DNA of 64,000 nucleotides from Ophthalmolycus amberensis (lineage: Eukaryota; Chordata; Actinopteri; Perciformes; Zoarcidae): NCBI GenBank assembly GCA_024529925.1, contig JAFEUB010000774.1, forward strand, positions 731,501 to 795,500, written 5' to 3'. The notes under the pieces are model-generated. The model was not told the origin of the DNA. It saw nothing but the letters and a program-made list of their open reading frames with translations, and made no database searches. Of the stretch, positions 11,128 through 24,949 are shown piece by piece. A program made the translations under genes and the position numbers. Position 1 is the first letter of the stretch. Each line of letters opens with the position of its first letter.

Positions 11128-14100
11128 TCAGAGGATTGGGGTCAGGTCCTGTGGAGTCATTGGTGTGGGAGTAGAGTCATTAGTCCAGTTCTGGGTAAAG
11201 TTGGCCCTGCTCTGGGCAGAGGGCTCCTGTACAGGGAAAGCAATGTGAAAAGCGACACCTATGGCTAAAATGAGAACTGAAACCAAGAAGACGAGTCCTC
11301 TGCGCAAGATCAGCTCGGTGACAGGAAGCAGCCCTGGAGTTTTGGTGTTTGAAGCCTTTTTGATACTTTCAGCATCCCCCTCAGCTCTTCCTGTATTTGT
11401 GTTGTTGGCCTCAGCCTCGTGACCCACTTTCAGCTCCTGGGTGTTGACTGGACTGTAGCCCTCTGTTTTAGGAGCTTCCTCGCCGTTCCACTGGGCCTTC
11501 AGGGTACAAAGATGCTGCTGTTAATCAATGTGTGTGTAGCCCCAGTATGATAAACAGACATGGGAGAAATCCCTATTTAACTACACACTATTTACTATGC
11601 ACTTACTGTATCAAGGCAGTCAGAGAGGTCAGGCACCATCGCTTCAGTCAGCATTGTACTAGGACGCTTTGGTATCACCACCACTTTATTTCCAGCTCGC
11701 AGTTGAGCCTGAAAACACAGAGTGAGGTTCATGAGAGACACAATTCTTTCTTCAGGTACAAAAAAAAAACCTGAATGAGAATTCAGTCATCCACACATTT
11801 ACCAACACTTAATTCTATTAAAGTGCATTAATTTGTGGCAATTTTGAGTGTGTATGCAATGTTCAGCACCAACATTTATGTTTGTCCGTGTATTGTGAAT
11901 GAGTTGAGAGATAACTTGCAAAGCTATGCAAAAAAATAAAAAATCAATCAAAAGAAAACTGAAACAAAACAAAGATGCTGCCATAAGTTTTATTTGCTAA
12001 TTCAAATTCTTGCCCTCAATCCTTTTTGGAACAGTTTAATTACTATGCGTGGTTTAAAAAAAAAAAGATAAGAGCATCCTACCTTGTATGTGACTTTCTT
12101 CCAGTTGAGTTTGAAGATTAGAAAGAGGAAGAAACCCGTCTCCAAGGAAACACATGTTAAGAGACCTAGCCACAAGCCTAACCAGAAGCAGACAAAAAAA
12201 AAAAGCATGCAATGAAGAAAGATCTACAGTGTATTCACTTTATACATCTTAAGAAAATTGTTTTACAAGAAAAAAAAAATGATATGGTTAATATTTATGA
12301 CAAAAAGAAAAAAGATAGCTACTATTTTGACCTTATGATGGCGCAAGATGAAAAGTCGGGATCACCAAAGTTATTACATTTCATCCTAAGGGGGACTTGA
12401 GTGTTTGTACCAAATTTCATGGCAATCCATTCATTCGATAGTTGTCTAGACATTTCACGAATGACCGCACAGTGACTAAAAAGAGCAGAAGGGTGAGTCA
12501 TTATTCACTAGACTCTTAATATATTGCATATTAAATCAAAGCCACCCTCATGTCATTATTACACTCTGAGCTACTGTGGAAGAAACTGAATTAAATAAAT
12601 CTGCCCTTAAACAGTCGGGTCAAATTTATTTCCAAAGAGCTACACAATTATGTTGCATCCACACAAGAAATATGTAGAATTCAAGTCAGTCTGTCATACA
12701 AGGAAATGGAAGCAATTCACTGATCACCGACACCTGCTGAATTTATGAAAAAAAAAAAAAAAATCATGTTAGTGTGAAATGTTATGAACCATATAAAGAA
12801 AATAGTTTGTGGTCTCCATGTGCACAAGGTAAGGTTCCTACCATCCAGTTGAAGTGAACCTAACCTGTTGTTTGGGATACCTGCCGGGTTACATCAACTT
12901 TACTGTGGGATAAAACTCAACTTAAATACCATTTATTTTCCAGGTCTTGAGGACTAATACTGTATATATTGTGTACTGCCTTTTGTGCCTGCAGAGGGAG
13001 CTGTGCAATGTCTTTATAAATTGCCTCAAATTACATCTTTTGAATATGCATCTGTTGGGGCCAGGCCTCCAGTTCTGAAGAGTGAAGCCAATGTGGAAGT
13101 GCCTTGAACTTAGATTCTTTCTAAAAGCCATCAGGGGGCGACTCCTCTTGCAAAAATAAGTCAGATTGTATAGAAGTTTATAAGAAAATTATCCTCATGT
13201 CTCAAGGGCTAGTTGCAAGCCTTTCAATGCAGAATGATGTTAATTTAGAAAAGTGTGGTCCCATTTAGAGTGAAAGAGATTATAAAGCAGGTTATGCTTT
13301 AGGGTGTGGCTACCTTGTGATTGACAGGTTGCTACCACGTCGTTGTCCGATCTCAGAGTTGTTCGTGTTTTCGCATCAGAATTGTAACCCTTTCACAGTG
13401 TGTTTTCAGCTCATGAAAGTTAACTGTAAAGTTTTGTTTGCCTAAAAATGTCTTAGTCAGCGGTCGGTTGTACTTAACTCCTGCGTCACCTCGGATGGCA
13501 AAAAAACAAGATGGCCACGGCCAAAATGCTGAACTCAAGGCTAATTGGTGAAGTTGCATTATGGGGAATGTAGGCGCCAGTTTTTTGACAAGGAAGAAGA
13601 ATAAAGACATTTGTGGTTGTACTGCATCGATTTTCAGTATTCTTATTAAACTGTCCATAGATTCCAACTGGATTGCAATGCTCGGACCCTATAAAAGGAC
13701 ACTATAAGATCAAATTCATAACTTGTTTGCAGAAACAATCAGAGATAGAATAGGATGGGTCCATTACCCATTATTCTGAGCTCGGCAGCAAACATCAGAG
13801 CTATTCCCACTGGCAGACCGATGCAGTAGTAGCCCACCAGGTTGGACACGGCAGCAATTTTCTGCATCCCAGATCCTATAAGAATCCCTGAGCAGACACA
13901 CTGAGAAAACACACACGCACAGAAACAATTGAAGAAAAGCGCGTATACTCTTCAACGCAAGCTCAATGCAAAACAAAAGAAGAACATTTATTCTGTTCCG
14001 TAATAACGTACCAGAAGAGCATCAGAGAATTGTAGAAATGTGTAGACTGTCAGGTTATTTGAGACAATCTCCACAATGTTTCTGCAGACAGTAGAAGAAA

Positions 14101-17100
14101 ATCATCAAAATAAAACGGAGTTGCCGTCACGGGGTGCAGGAATGAAGGTGTGTAGGTCTAAAACTCACTCATCAGATGTAAATATGTAGCCAACGACGGA
14201 TTTACTGCCAGCGATGACAATACTCTGGAACAGCGCAAGCACTCCTATAGCGAAGACATTACACAGAAGATTAATGTGACGAGATGTTCTGCGTATGTCC
14301 AGATTCACAAAATATCAAACACATTTGAAATTAAAGTTGCATGGATCTCACATATTTATCTTTTTTTTGTGTGTTTTTAAAGAAGAAAAACAAACTCCAA
14401 TGTTGCTGTTTAATACACTGATACGTAAATCGGTCATACGGTATTAGTAGGGATTAATAAACCTGCCAACCAATCAGAAATTAATCAAGAATTGTTAGTG
14501 GGCACGGTTTAGATTATAGTAATTATGTATGTTTGTGTTTACAAGTAAGTAATATGCATACCTGCCAGAAAAAGCGCCACTTTGCAGGTGACTATGGCCC
14601 TGGTAGTGTTCCCGGCCCCCAGAGCATTCCCAACACGCACACAGGCAGCTGCTTGGACACCTAGAGGGAACTGCAAGGAGCCCATGTTACAATGAGTTAC
14701 ACAGCTTTGGGGAATACACTTATTCACTTTCTTTCTAATAGTTTGATACAAATATCGATATCCCTGTGTCAACTGCGTGTGAAATAAAGCACGGGAGCCT
14801 GGAGGCAGTTGCATAAAGACAGGAAGCAGGGGAAAACAGTAAGCCTGCATCTCTCCAAAGTTCAAAAGTAAACCTACCAGCACAATCAACACTACTTGTT
14901 ATCTCCAGTGTGCGAAACACACGTTTGCAATCGAGGGGTCCCGACTCCCTCGATATCTGACTGTCATTTACGGCGAAAAATTGTATCTCGCACTCACGAT
15001 TCATATCTGTGAATAAATGTATTGCAGTTTGAATAATGAATACTGGGCAATTGTAGGCTTATAAAAGATATTTTTGTGACAATTGTAAGTGACAAATAAT
15101 TGTATTATGATTTTAGAGACCCCCCCCCCCCATTTTGGCTAGAGCCAGGCTAGCAGTTTCTTCCCTACTTTTAGTCTTAATGCTAAACTAAACTAATCTC
15201 CACCTGGATCTAGATCCTTACTTGACACACAGACTTAAAGAATAGTATCAACCTTCTCATAAATAAGAGCATTTCCCAATATGCTGAATTATTGTTAAAT
15301 ATGTACATAAATGTTCCAGTGAACACATTGGATGTTGCATACCATAAATGTTATGGCTCCTACTTCTACCAACACATGCTGGGCAGCCAGATCCACCTCT
15401 CCCAGCACACCTAATATGATAAAGGTCACATTCAGACATTCACAAAGACGAGAAACTTGTTACGTTTGACCAAAAAACTGTCAGTGAACTGCACACAGCC
15501 TGCTGCTGGTTTATTAATCTGACAAAAGGTCAAATGTATGAGAAAGAGAAAAGATGTAGTGTTGCAGAGGTGTTGTTTTTACATGTCACACATATGGTAC
15601 TTTCAGATTATTCTCTTACTGCTGGTGGAAAGGTGTCCATGTCCAACACACACATTTTATTTGACCAAATAAGGTGAAGTTATGGTGAGATAGTAACTGT
15701 GGATGGGGAAGGCCCTGTGTTGTATCCTTAAAGCTCAAAGAAAACCATTTTTATGTCTTCACCTTGTTTTAAGTAATTTGTTTATTCAAAATTGGACACT
15801 TGTGTATTTATCTCTTTAGCCAGTTTAATAGGAGTTTAAATAAATTTCAAATAAAAGCAACACTGACCAGCAAGGAAACCGCCAATCTCCCACATCCACC
15901 ATTCAAAGCAGATCATGCACATACTGGGAATAGCCAGCTTCATATAGGCGCCCCACTCCTGCAGACAGTCAGTGGACCAGCCTGCAGAAAGTTTAACACA
16001 GAAGGATTATACTCAATAGTAGGGGGTGACATATTTCTGAAGACAGATTTAAAAACACAACTGCTTACGTGCGTCATTTGCCTTTTCACCCAAATGTGTA
16101 GCAAAAATGCTGATTTGGCCATTTGGTATATTGCCATTTGTGTGTATAACTCACCTCCCCATGTCGGCTGATGGAGCTTCTGCCATCTGATGTAGCTATA
16201 CAGCAGCAGGCAGATGGCAATCTGAGAGAGGCTGTTAGCTATTGCTGATCCACTGCAAACACACATGATAGAACATCATTTTTGTAACATCCCGTTAGCT
16301 TCCTCATGTCTCTGTGTGTTTCCTGTGTTTCTGTGTCTGTGTGTGTGTGTGTGTGCTTCCCCTGATTACACTCATCCTACTCACCTGCCCTGTCCACCCA
16401 GCTGCCTTCAATCTCCTCATCACCCCACACACATATACTCTCCTGCTTTCCCTGTTCTGGTTGTCAGATCGTCCTTGTTTGTTCCCTGTCTGTTCATTCT
16501 CTGCCTTCCTCGTGTTTGCTCGGTTGGATATTTTTGCCCGCTCCATTGAAGTTGCTTTAAGTTTGTTTTTTGACCTTTTCTGGCAAGTAAAGATTCCTAA
16601 GTTTGAACTTCACCCCGTCTCTTGTGTCTTATCTGCGATTGAGTCCCGGATCTGCCCCTCGGCCTGACAATTTTATATTGAAGGGAAGTCCAGTGACGTT
16701 GTCTCTCTCTAGGCAAATACGAGAAAGGACTGCACACTGAGGGGTCAAAGGAGGTCTGTAACAAGACAGTGGATTGAGCACACTTCTGAGAATAAGCCTT
16801 GAAAATTTGGAGAGCGGGATGGCTCTGACCTGACCACAGGGACCTGATTGGTTAAGTGGACTGCCTGTTGAATCAAATGTTTGTCCAGCTGGACCAGGAT
16901 CAACTTCTGTCAGAACTTTCTCTTCTTTCCCTTCACTGCCTCCCTCTCTGAATAATGTACAAACATAATAAAAGTCAGTATACTGCTGCTTTGTTCAAAA
17001 AATTAAAACAAATCACTTATATTAAAATGCATAATGAGCTCTCTGACCTCCTGTCCTCTTCTTTCCAACTCCCGGCTATGCATCAGCTACTACAGTGTTC

Positions 17101-20100
17101 AGGTGAGAGAAAGAGTGTCTCTGCTTTAAATGGTCTCGAGGCATAACTAGTGTATTTTATTGTTCAGGTCCCATGAGTCTTGACACCATATCTAGCAACA
17201 CGAAGTTAAATAGAAGCAGGGTGACACACTTACACGACTCCCAACTCGAGGCTGTAGATTAAGACGTAGTTGGCCCCCAAATTAATAATGTTTGCTGCTA
17301 CTGCTGTGTAGAACTGAGGCAGAATGATCCCCTGGCAGACAAAAAGAAAGAAACGTAATCCACAATCAGCTTTCCAATTTGTAGAGCAACTATTCAAACT
17401 GCATGAATATTATCCATGCAAGTTTGAGACAGACAACAAATTCAGGATGAAGACGGCATTCTAATAACACAACTTAGAGATACAGCCATGCTAGCAGCTT
17501 GGTGGGGATATACTTCGGCAGAGCAGTGCTTTTAAATAAATGCTAATGTCAATATGCTAACAAGCTCACAGTGACAATGCATATGTTTTGCAATGATGAT
17601 GTTTACCATGCTCACCATTTTCATGCAGAGTGTAAGCATGCTAACGTGTGTTAATTAGCACTACTAAGCACAAAATAGAGCTGAGACTGATGTGGATGTT
17701 AATGTATTTTTCATTACCATAAACCAAAGTATTGACAAATTAAAATTCTGAGTTGATTGTGTTGCTAGAGGAAAACTTCCTATCATTGGCTCACCACAGT
17801 TATTACAATTCATCCTGAGGGGGACATGAATGTCTAAACCAAATTTCACAGCAATCCATTGAACAGTTGTTGAGACATTTCACTAAAAAACGCAAATGTC
17901 AACTTCATGGTGGCAATAGAGGAAATGTCAGATTACCGTCAAGGTCATTATGAGGCAATATCTGGGAACCGTGAATGTCTGCTCAAATGGGCCAGTACGT
18001 TTATCTGCTCACATGGCTAAAGAAAAGCAAAAGATTCACCACACGTCTTGATAATGGACTGACTTAACTGCTGACGCGGTTCGTCTCTGTGTAAACACAA
18101 TTCATTCAAATCCATTCATGAAGTCATCCTCTCTCTTTTTTTTTAACCACTCAAGTGCAACCATTTCCTGAATTTGTTTTGGGGAAACAAAAGTCCATTT
18201 TTTGAGGCAGAGCACCCATTGAAATTCAGTGCAAAACAAGTGCATCTGTTTCCAATTGTAAACTTACTTGGTTTTGTAGGTAGGAAACTTGCAGTTGGTG
18301 CAGGAACATGGCCTGTAGCGGGTAACAAAGGACACATTTTAAAGAATAAAACTGACGGGCCTTTCAGATACCAACCAGGATTCGCAAACACAACTTTGTT
18401 GCTGCTTTAATACTACTGTATTTGTAACATATGAGTTAACATGTGTGCTAATAATCTGATGAAATGGTTGAATACTACTGTCTCTCTAACTTTCTTGTTG
18501 TTTTTTTAATACAAAGCCTATAGTATGTCCTAATGTGCTAATACCTGCAGAATATTGCAGAGTAAAATAAATGTTTTAGTCCACACTGTTTCAGTTTAAT
18601 GCACTTACTGGAACAGCTGGAAGAAATGCCATCACGTAGAGCTGGGCAATTCTGAAAGGGAGGCAAACAGAGCAACATAAATTTAGCAGAGCAAACACAA
18701 AGACAATAATTCACTTTTTGCTCAGACATGCCCCTCTTTTTGCAAATGTGTAAATGTAGTATCAAAACTATGTGTAACTGAGCATCAGAATGCAGAACAC
18801 ACTAATGTATTAATAACAGTCAGTTTCATAAGCTGTGAATTTACCTCGCCACCTCATTCTCTTGGTGCAGGATGAGCAGCAAGTTGTGCGTGTTGATGAG
18901 AAGACCCCAACAGGGCAGACAAAACAGCAGCAGGATCAATGAACTCCTTTGGAGGATTACTCCCACACGTTTCATGTTCTTACCGCCGAATGTCTGCAGA
19001 ACACAAATGAGACAAAAGAGAACTGAATCAGTTCAGGTTGAAAATGAAAACCTTTCTGTAGATAGCACACAATAGAAATTTAGGACCTTATGATAGTTGA
19101 TGTGGTTTGCTCACCTGAGAAATGAGTGTGTCACAGGCCAGGGCGAGGCCATAGCCTGTTGCAGATGTGGTCACGCTAATCATCTGAGAGGTGGAAAATC
19201 AAAAAACAGAGTTTTGACTTTACTTAAACATTTTTACCGTTCAAATGTCTGTTGTTAACTGTCCATTTTTCTTGATGTTGATACCTCTGAGCAATATGTG
19301 TATTATTGTATTTCAGCACCAGAGTTCAATATTTAGCAAGCCAAAGAGAGACAGATGTTTTGGAAGCCCAAGATGGCCAACCAAGCTAATGCTGATGTTG
19401 TCCATGTGAATCAATCATGTGTGACTTAATTAATTGTCTTTTTGCTCTCAATTCTTTCAAACGAGATCTCAATCTCAATGAAATTACCTCCCTAAATGAA
19501 AACTAACATTTTTTTAAAGTGTGTGTATATTGTAGAAAAGGATGTCCAATGGGTCTCCATGTTGCTTTGTTAGCAGGATATGTAAATTAGGGACTGTTTG
19601 CAAATAAATTAGCCTATGATTTGGAAAGCCTATAGTACAGAGCATGTCATCCTGGATGACAATATCCTCAGCCACGAGGTGTCGCTGAATAGTTTACGGA
19701 GTAGGGGTCTTTTTATCTCCGCCAGGCGTAAAACTGGGGAGAGGTTATATGTGTGTCGTGTGTGTGACTGTGTGAGTGTGCACCTCTGTGTTTGTCCACG
19801 GCTAATCTGGCTTTCTGCTGCATCCGGTTGCACAATATTTTGGGTGGCCATGGCTGCATGCTGAAGGACCTCTCGTGGCTGCAGTGACTCACACTTTTTC
19901 AAAACACCTTTTATTACTTGTATTCTACTGCCATTGACTGCTTGCTGACTCCTCACTCACTACTCTTAACCAGCCGCTAGTGATAACACAGCTGAGTGCA
20001 TCGCTGAGCTCCAGCCGCTTCTCTGCGGCCAGAGACACAGTGGGGTGGAAACAGTTTGCACACTGCTATTGTTTTGGACAGTGTGTTTGGGGAACAGCTA

Positions 20101-22538
20101 ACAGGACTACCAGTGCACACACTGCTGAGTACCTCTCGGATGCTGCTCTGCAGCTTATGTTTTTGTTAGTTTTCTTTTTGGATAAACTTTCCGTCAGGGT
20201 AAAAATCAGTTTTTTTGTACTACCTGTTCCCTCGTCACAAAGTCAATGATTTTTTGAATAGTTTTTGGTTCGGAGCCTGAAATAAGGTCCGTGGTTAACA
20301 GAAGATTAAGATATTTTAGAGTTTTGTTCTACGATATAAAACATGTTAGAAGCTTTAACGTCTTTCTAAAATTGGTGGTTGCTAGCAAATGGTTAAAGGA
20401 GACAACAAAATGTCATCAAGTCGACTATTCGGCCTACACAGCCTCACTCCGTTCAGTTGTACTCATGCTACTGTGGTGTAGTTTGTTTATAATGTCTGAC
20501 GTTAGCTTTTTACTTCTGGTAACTGCATTCACATGATGACTGATATAATGGTCCTCCGGTCAAAGTGAAGAAAGGAGCATAACCTTTCTATATAATAGGC
20601 AATTTATGATCAAACATAACAGCATTATATCCAAACTAACCAAAATTAGTCTTCTGCCATTTTCAGTAAGAGAAGAGACTGATTTGGCCACTTCGCTAAA
20701 CTTATTGTCTTCATGTGATCGGAGATCAGCACATGATTTTCTTATTTATTTGCCAAATCATAATACAATATAGTAGAAAACAAGCAAACTATGTAATTGT
20801 ATTATTGCTGAACTTAATAGAGTAATAAAATAATGTAATATATTGTGATCCCACTTGAGAGATATAGACTGGGAATATTGTCTGGTGTATAAGTGGCAGG
20901 TTATGAGCATATTTAATATTATCACAAATGAATACAGGTTTTCCTTGAGGTCAGATTTTGGCTACTCTATCGATATGTAGCTTGAAACTGGGGAGATAAT
21001 GTTACATTATTGTTCTCGTTGACGATGTACATTTTGATTCCATTACATGTTTAATTTAAACTATGTGTGTCAATTTCTCATTGCTTCTCCTCTCTTTGGT
21101 CTGCAAACTGTCTAAATTTGTTCTGTTTGTGCCGTTGACTGCACAACAACTCTTTAACGTCTCAGCAGTTCCTTCCGTACGGCTTGTCCATGTGACATGG
21201 CAGGTGCTGATGTGAATATATTTGTCTTTCTGTACCTTTTTGCAATATAATGTCCGAGTATTGCCAATTGTCTTTGGCAGTATTGGTGTTTAAAGGTCCA
21301 CAAAATGAGCATCACACACGGAAAATATTTTTGACATTCTAAATGTGATTAGAGAAAACTACTGTCAGTAGGAGCAACAGTAGAATTAGAACAGTAAGTA
21401 ATAATAAAATAGGAGTAAAAATAGTACCGCTGAGGCCAGTGCGTATCCAGCCAGTTCTGCATTGCCAATGTGACCACAGAATATACTGATAACAAATGGC
21501 ATGAGTATGTTCAGAAACCGAGACAGCAGCTGCAGAAACAAACAAACAAATTAGATTTCCAAACAGCCCGTCATTGATCAGGTGGAACTGATGAAATAAA
21601 TTATTGCTGTTAGCTGGTCTCAAACAGCTTATGCGACTCAGCAAAGAATTCTGATGTCAGACAGTGGCGTTGTGAAATCAAAAAGCTCAGACAGGTTCAC
21701 ACCCGGATACACTATCGGAACCATGTCAATTAATTTGCATATTGTAAATATATTTTAGGACTGGTGTTGCATTTGATTGTACTCTGTAGCAGTGCACATT
21801 TAACAGTAACTGCACACGCTGAATATAGGAACTGGATGTATAACAGTCGGCGCACTTTATAAATACAATAACCAGCTGTTCTCAACCACTGGGTCGAGGT
21901 CCAATGGTGGGCCTTCAAGCGCTATCCAGTGGGCCATCGCCAAACCAATCACGGCACATCATCAGGTAGAGACAAACATGTGGGATGCAGTGACACACAA
22001 TGGATTGTTTTTTTTATTGAAAAAGTAATGTGGGAGACAACCCTGCTCTTGTAAAAACACGATAGCTATGAGGAAATATGACCATGAATATATTCAGGGA
22101 AAGGTAAGCAGAATATACATTTTGGTCATTATTGCTGACAGAGGCATAACACATATTTACTTCCCAGTTTTTCTCCTTTTTTAACAGGTCAGGTTTTTTG
22201 CTCTCATTTATTTGGGAAGGTGGTCTTCAGATTTTTTTTAACAATCAGAAGTTGGCTTCAGTTACAATTCGTTGAGAACCCCTGACATACCAATCCCCCC
22301 ACTTCAACTTTCCCCTACTCACCAGTGGACCTGTGAGCCGTAAGACTTGGTAGAGTTCCTCTCTGTAGACCAGCGGTATCCAACGTCTCACACAAGCACA
22401 TCGGAAAAGTTTGGAGCTGACTGCTGCCTCCGCCGCGTCGTCTCCCTCAGCCCTTGCCCTCTTGGCAACAGAAACCCCATCAACGGGCCCTGCACCCGGC
22501 GAAGGGTGTGCTGGGTCCGGGGAACCCAGCTTCTCCAT
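11128..22538 (-). CDS. slc47a1-like: MATE-family transporter B (SLC47A1-like), left copy, complete
   Basis: Complete 17-coding-exon gene for a proton/organic-cation antiporter of 651 residues (human MATE1 has 570). Exons in transcript order: 22323-22538, 21428-21529, 19115-19183, 18845-18993, 18609-18651, 18268-18312, 17234-17331, 16155-16252, 15868-15981, 15343-15410, 14562-14670, 14169-14244, 14012-14081, 13768-13900, 12083-12177, 11607-11708, 11128-11496. Each junction has GT-AG and the phases keep one frame. The start at 22538 gives an N-terminal tail of about 50 residues before the conserved YREELYQVLRLTGPL. Core motifs: FCGHIGNAEL, ACDTLISQ, KRVGVILQRS, FEWWMWEIGG (both MATE1 Glu273 and Glu278 equivalents), VRVGNALGAGN. 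The Glu389 equivalent is Asp (FFDALL). The last exon adds a long linker, a thirteenth helix and a polar tail. Relative to B', exon 11607-11708 lacks one Pro codon. Confidence 0.95.
12330..12480. repeat. Teleost interspersed repeat in gene B intron
   Basis: Contains ACATTTCATCCTAAGGGGGA and CCAAATTTCATGGCAATCCA, the core of a repeat frequent in fish introns. A second copy lies at 17780-17890, with mirrors at 54730-54850 and 49290-49400. Confidence 0.65.
13050..13570 (-). repeat. Interspersed repeat in gene B intron (same family as 3319-4080)
   Basis: Shares the TGAAGCCAATGTGGAAGTGCC, TTGCAAAAATAAGTCAGATT and GTGGCTACCTTGTGATTGAC blocks with the gene A intron repeat, in opposite orientation. 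Mirror copy at 53610-54130. Confidence 0.6.
16270..16680. repeat. Interspersed repeat in gene B intron, unclassified
   Basis: A CT-rich block with a short TG microsatellite (16339-16355), then AGTAAAGATTCCTAAG, TGTCTTATCTGCGATTGAGT and CCTCGGCCTGACA. It resembles the terminal part of an LTR-like or SINE-like fish repeat. Open frames across it (for example 16265-16549) are compositional. Mirror at 50510-50915. Confidence 0.45.
17480..17890. repeat. Teleost interspersed repeat cluster in gene B intron
   Basis: Holds AGCATGCTAACGTGTGTTAA-type sequence and a second copy of the ATTCATCCTGAGGGGGACAT core. Related text lies at 28480-28690 in a tmigd1 intron. Mirror at 49290-49700. Confidence 0.6.
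19850..20030 (-). repeat. Second interspersed repeat family, gene B intron
   Basis: Same family as 4090-4275, opposite orientation; mirror at 47190-47360. A 21-bp stretch near 19708-19730, just outside it, is missing from the right arm. Confidence 0.6.
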
Positions 22539-22569
22539 TCAAACACAGAACACGAAGAAGAGAAGTGAG

Positions 22570-22645
22570 AAAAGCAGAGGGACAAGGGAGGGAGGGAGAG
22601 AGGGAGAGAGGGAGAGAGGGAAAGAGAGAGCGAGGAGAGAGGCAG
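22570..22645 (-). repeat. Polypurine/polypyrimidine tract just 5' of the gene B start codon
   Basis: GGGAGAGA-type units on +, which read as a CCCTCTCT tract in the B transcript, about 35-110 bp before the ATG and so probably in the 5' UTR or core promoter. The mirror at 44574-44630 is shorter. Open frames over it are not genes. Confidence 0.7.
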
Positions 22646-22903
22646 AAGGTCTTTATGGCTTTAGAAATACAACACATGCACTTCTTTAAAGTTATTGATT
22701 AAGTAATGTGGTTTGGAGGAGGAGAGAGGTGAGAGAATGAAGGGATGAGAAGAAAACAGAGGAAGAGAGGGAGTGGAAAGGTCAAACAATTCAATTAAAT
22801 AAAATTTTCAAAAAAAAAAAAAGAAAGGTCAAAGCAGGGCTGCTGAATGGGAGGGAATACAGTGTGTCTGAGTATTTGTCGTGAATTTACAGTGAGTAAG
22901 ATA

Positions 22904-22904
<1 letters not shown>

Positions 22905-22972
<68 letters not shown>

Positions 22973-22980
22973 CGTGCGGT
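22905..22980. repeat. TG microsatellite upstream of gene B
   Basis: An uninterrupted TG run ending in TGCG units, about 36 bp longer than its mirror at 44272-44308. It lies about 370 bp upstream of the gene B start codon. A second, shorter TG run is at 23095-23115. Confidence 0.9.
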
Positions 22981-24949
22981 CTTACAGGACTCAGTAGTAA
23001 TCTGATGAAGAATGCCTGTTTGCACGGTGAACACAGAGAGCTCTGATGGCATAAACTCTGCAAGCGTTGATTGATCAGCCATGTTGTTTATGTTTGTGTG
23101 TGTGTGTGTGTGTGTAAATGTATTAACAACTGATCTTATCGGCCTCTGTACTTTGACCACTGACTTTACCCCTGGGGTCGGCGTCCTCATGTTCTTGTCA
23201 CATACACAAACACAGTCGCACGTGTAAACAAACCTGTTCTCGTTACCTTAAACACTGGTTCACCAATATCTACAGGTATCTTCAACTTGAAATGACTGTG
23301 ACTTAGCGACAGTAGAAATTAAATCACTGATATTTATCTTTGGCTGCTCAGAAAAGACAGTCTCAGGACGGGCAAAGTTGATATGCATCATTTGTAAAAA
23401 CAGCATGGCCAATAGAGTTCACAAGCACAGCTACTGGCTTACACATTACAGCTGGAAATGTGTGTGTGTATGGTGAGAAACAAGAGATCCTTTCATGTGA
23501 TATAGTTACTAGTCAATTTTGCAACTTTACATAAGGAGCACATACTTCACCCTTTCGTATGTTGCAATTGCTACAAACCTTTGATCTTTGATCTGAACAT
23601 ACAGATAAGGATTTTTTAAAGAAGCTTGACTGAATATCATGTCCTGCTTATAAAAAGTCCACAGCTTATAATGCAATACAATTCACTACATCGCATGCAA
23701 ATACATGGGCAAAGAAGTTGGAAGTTTGAGGGTGGCATGACTAATACAAATGACACTTTTTATGCTCAGTGAAAATCGCAATAGGGATTTCTTTTCTTTC
23801 TTCTTTTTTTTTGAGAGCAAGTAGAAGCTGTCAGACTGAAAAGGTTTGGAAGATTCAGGTTTACCACTTTAAGAAGCCTAAAGTAAATGATAAATGAAGC
23901 TCAACCAAAGTTCAATGAGAAAGATTATCTATCTGCTATTTATTCACAGTTGCTCTTCGTAATCGTAATTGTTGTGTAGTATCCAGTGTTCATAGTGATT
24001 TAAAATAAATTCTATCAACTGCAAATGCAGAAGTGGAGAAGCAGTGAGGTAGAAGGTTTGCAAACGGCATGACTAAAACAAGACTTTTTATTTAAAAGTC
24101 TCCTACTTGCAGCTGAAGAAACCTTTCCAGCTGGTCAGTGCCTCTCTCTAGTGGGTAAGAGAGGGAGGGCTGTTGGAAACATCATGGACACGCTGGGCCT
24201 TAGTAAGTACGTGGACGAAGTCCAGGTCATATGACATGAAAACACAGCAAAGATAAGCGATAGCTTACTGTTGGGGAAGCTGCTTTGAAAGCTTTGCAAG
24301 CTATCAATCACTTCAAACAGGAAGAAATTGAACTACAGCAAAGCTACCCTATGGAGAAATCTAGTTTGGTTAGCTAAAGCTAAGAAAAAGTTTATTAAAA
24401 TAAAATAATAGTTCAAACTGTTTTGTATAATATAATATAAATAATTGACAAAATACATTTCATATAAAATTATAATAAATTGTAAATGTCCCATGCCATT
24501 AAAAAATGCCAAGTTTATTTTATAAAGTGGCATTTGTTCATGGGTCATACATACAAAACATACAAAGGAGAATGTTTAACTTTCTGGACCATTTTGAGCA
24601 CTGGTATACAACAGAAATGGACCTGTTGTCTTACATCTAAAACAGTCTTCAACTTACTGAAAATGATGACGCTGTCGCTCTGTGAGCAACGCACATGCAT
24701 GATTCATTTGAAGTCACGTTTGTGTCCACCTAGCTAATGTAAGTCCAATCTTCACTCTCTTTGAACTCAGATAAGTGAGGTTCTATAGTCATTATCAGCA
24801 GAATGCACTTCAAGTATATGAAAAGCACTGATGCAGAATAATGACCCCTGACAGTGGTATACTGTCTCAATAATTATTACTAATGCTATTGCAACTTGAA
24901 AGCAGCATTTTATTGTTGACTGGTAAGGCTACTACTTAGTGTGCTGTTG

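Noticed and set aside
16265..16549. Cys/Leu/Pro-rich frame in a gene B intron, mirrored at 50636-50920
   Set aside because: Translation of a CT-rich interspersed repeat with a microsatellite; it lies in a MATE intron and is repeated only because the arm is.
22795..23190. 131-residue frame with long His-Thr runs, and its mirror at 44059-44418
   Set aside because: A product of the TG/CA microsatellite; the length changes with the repeat between arms.
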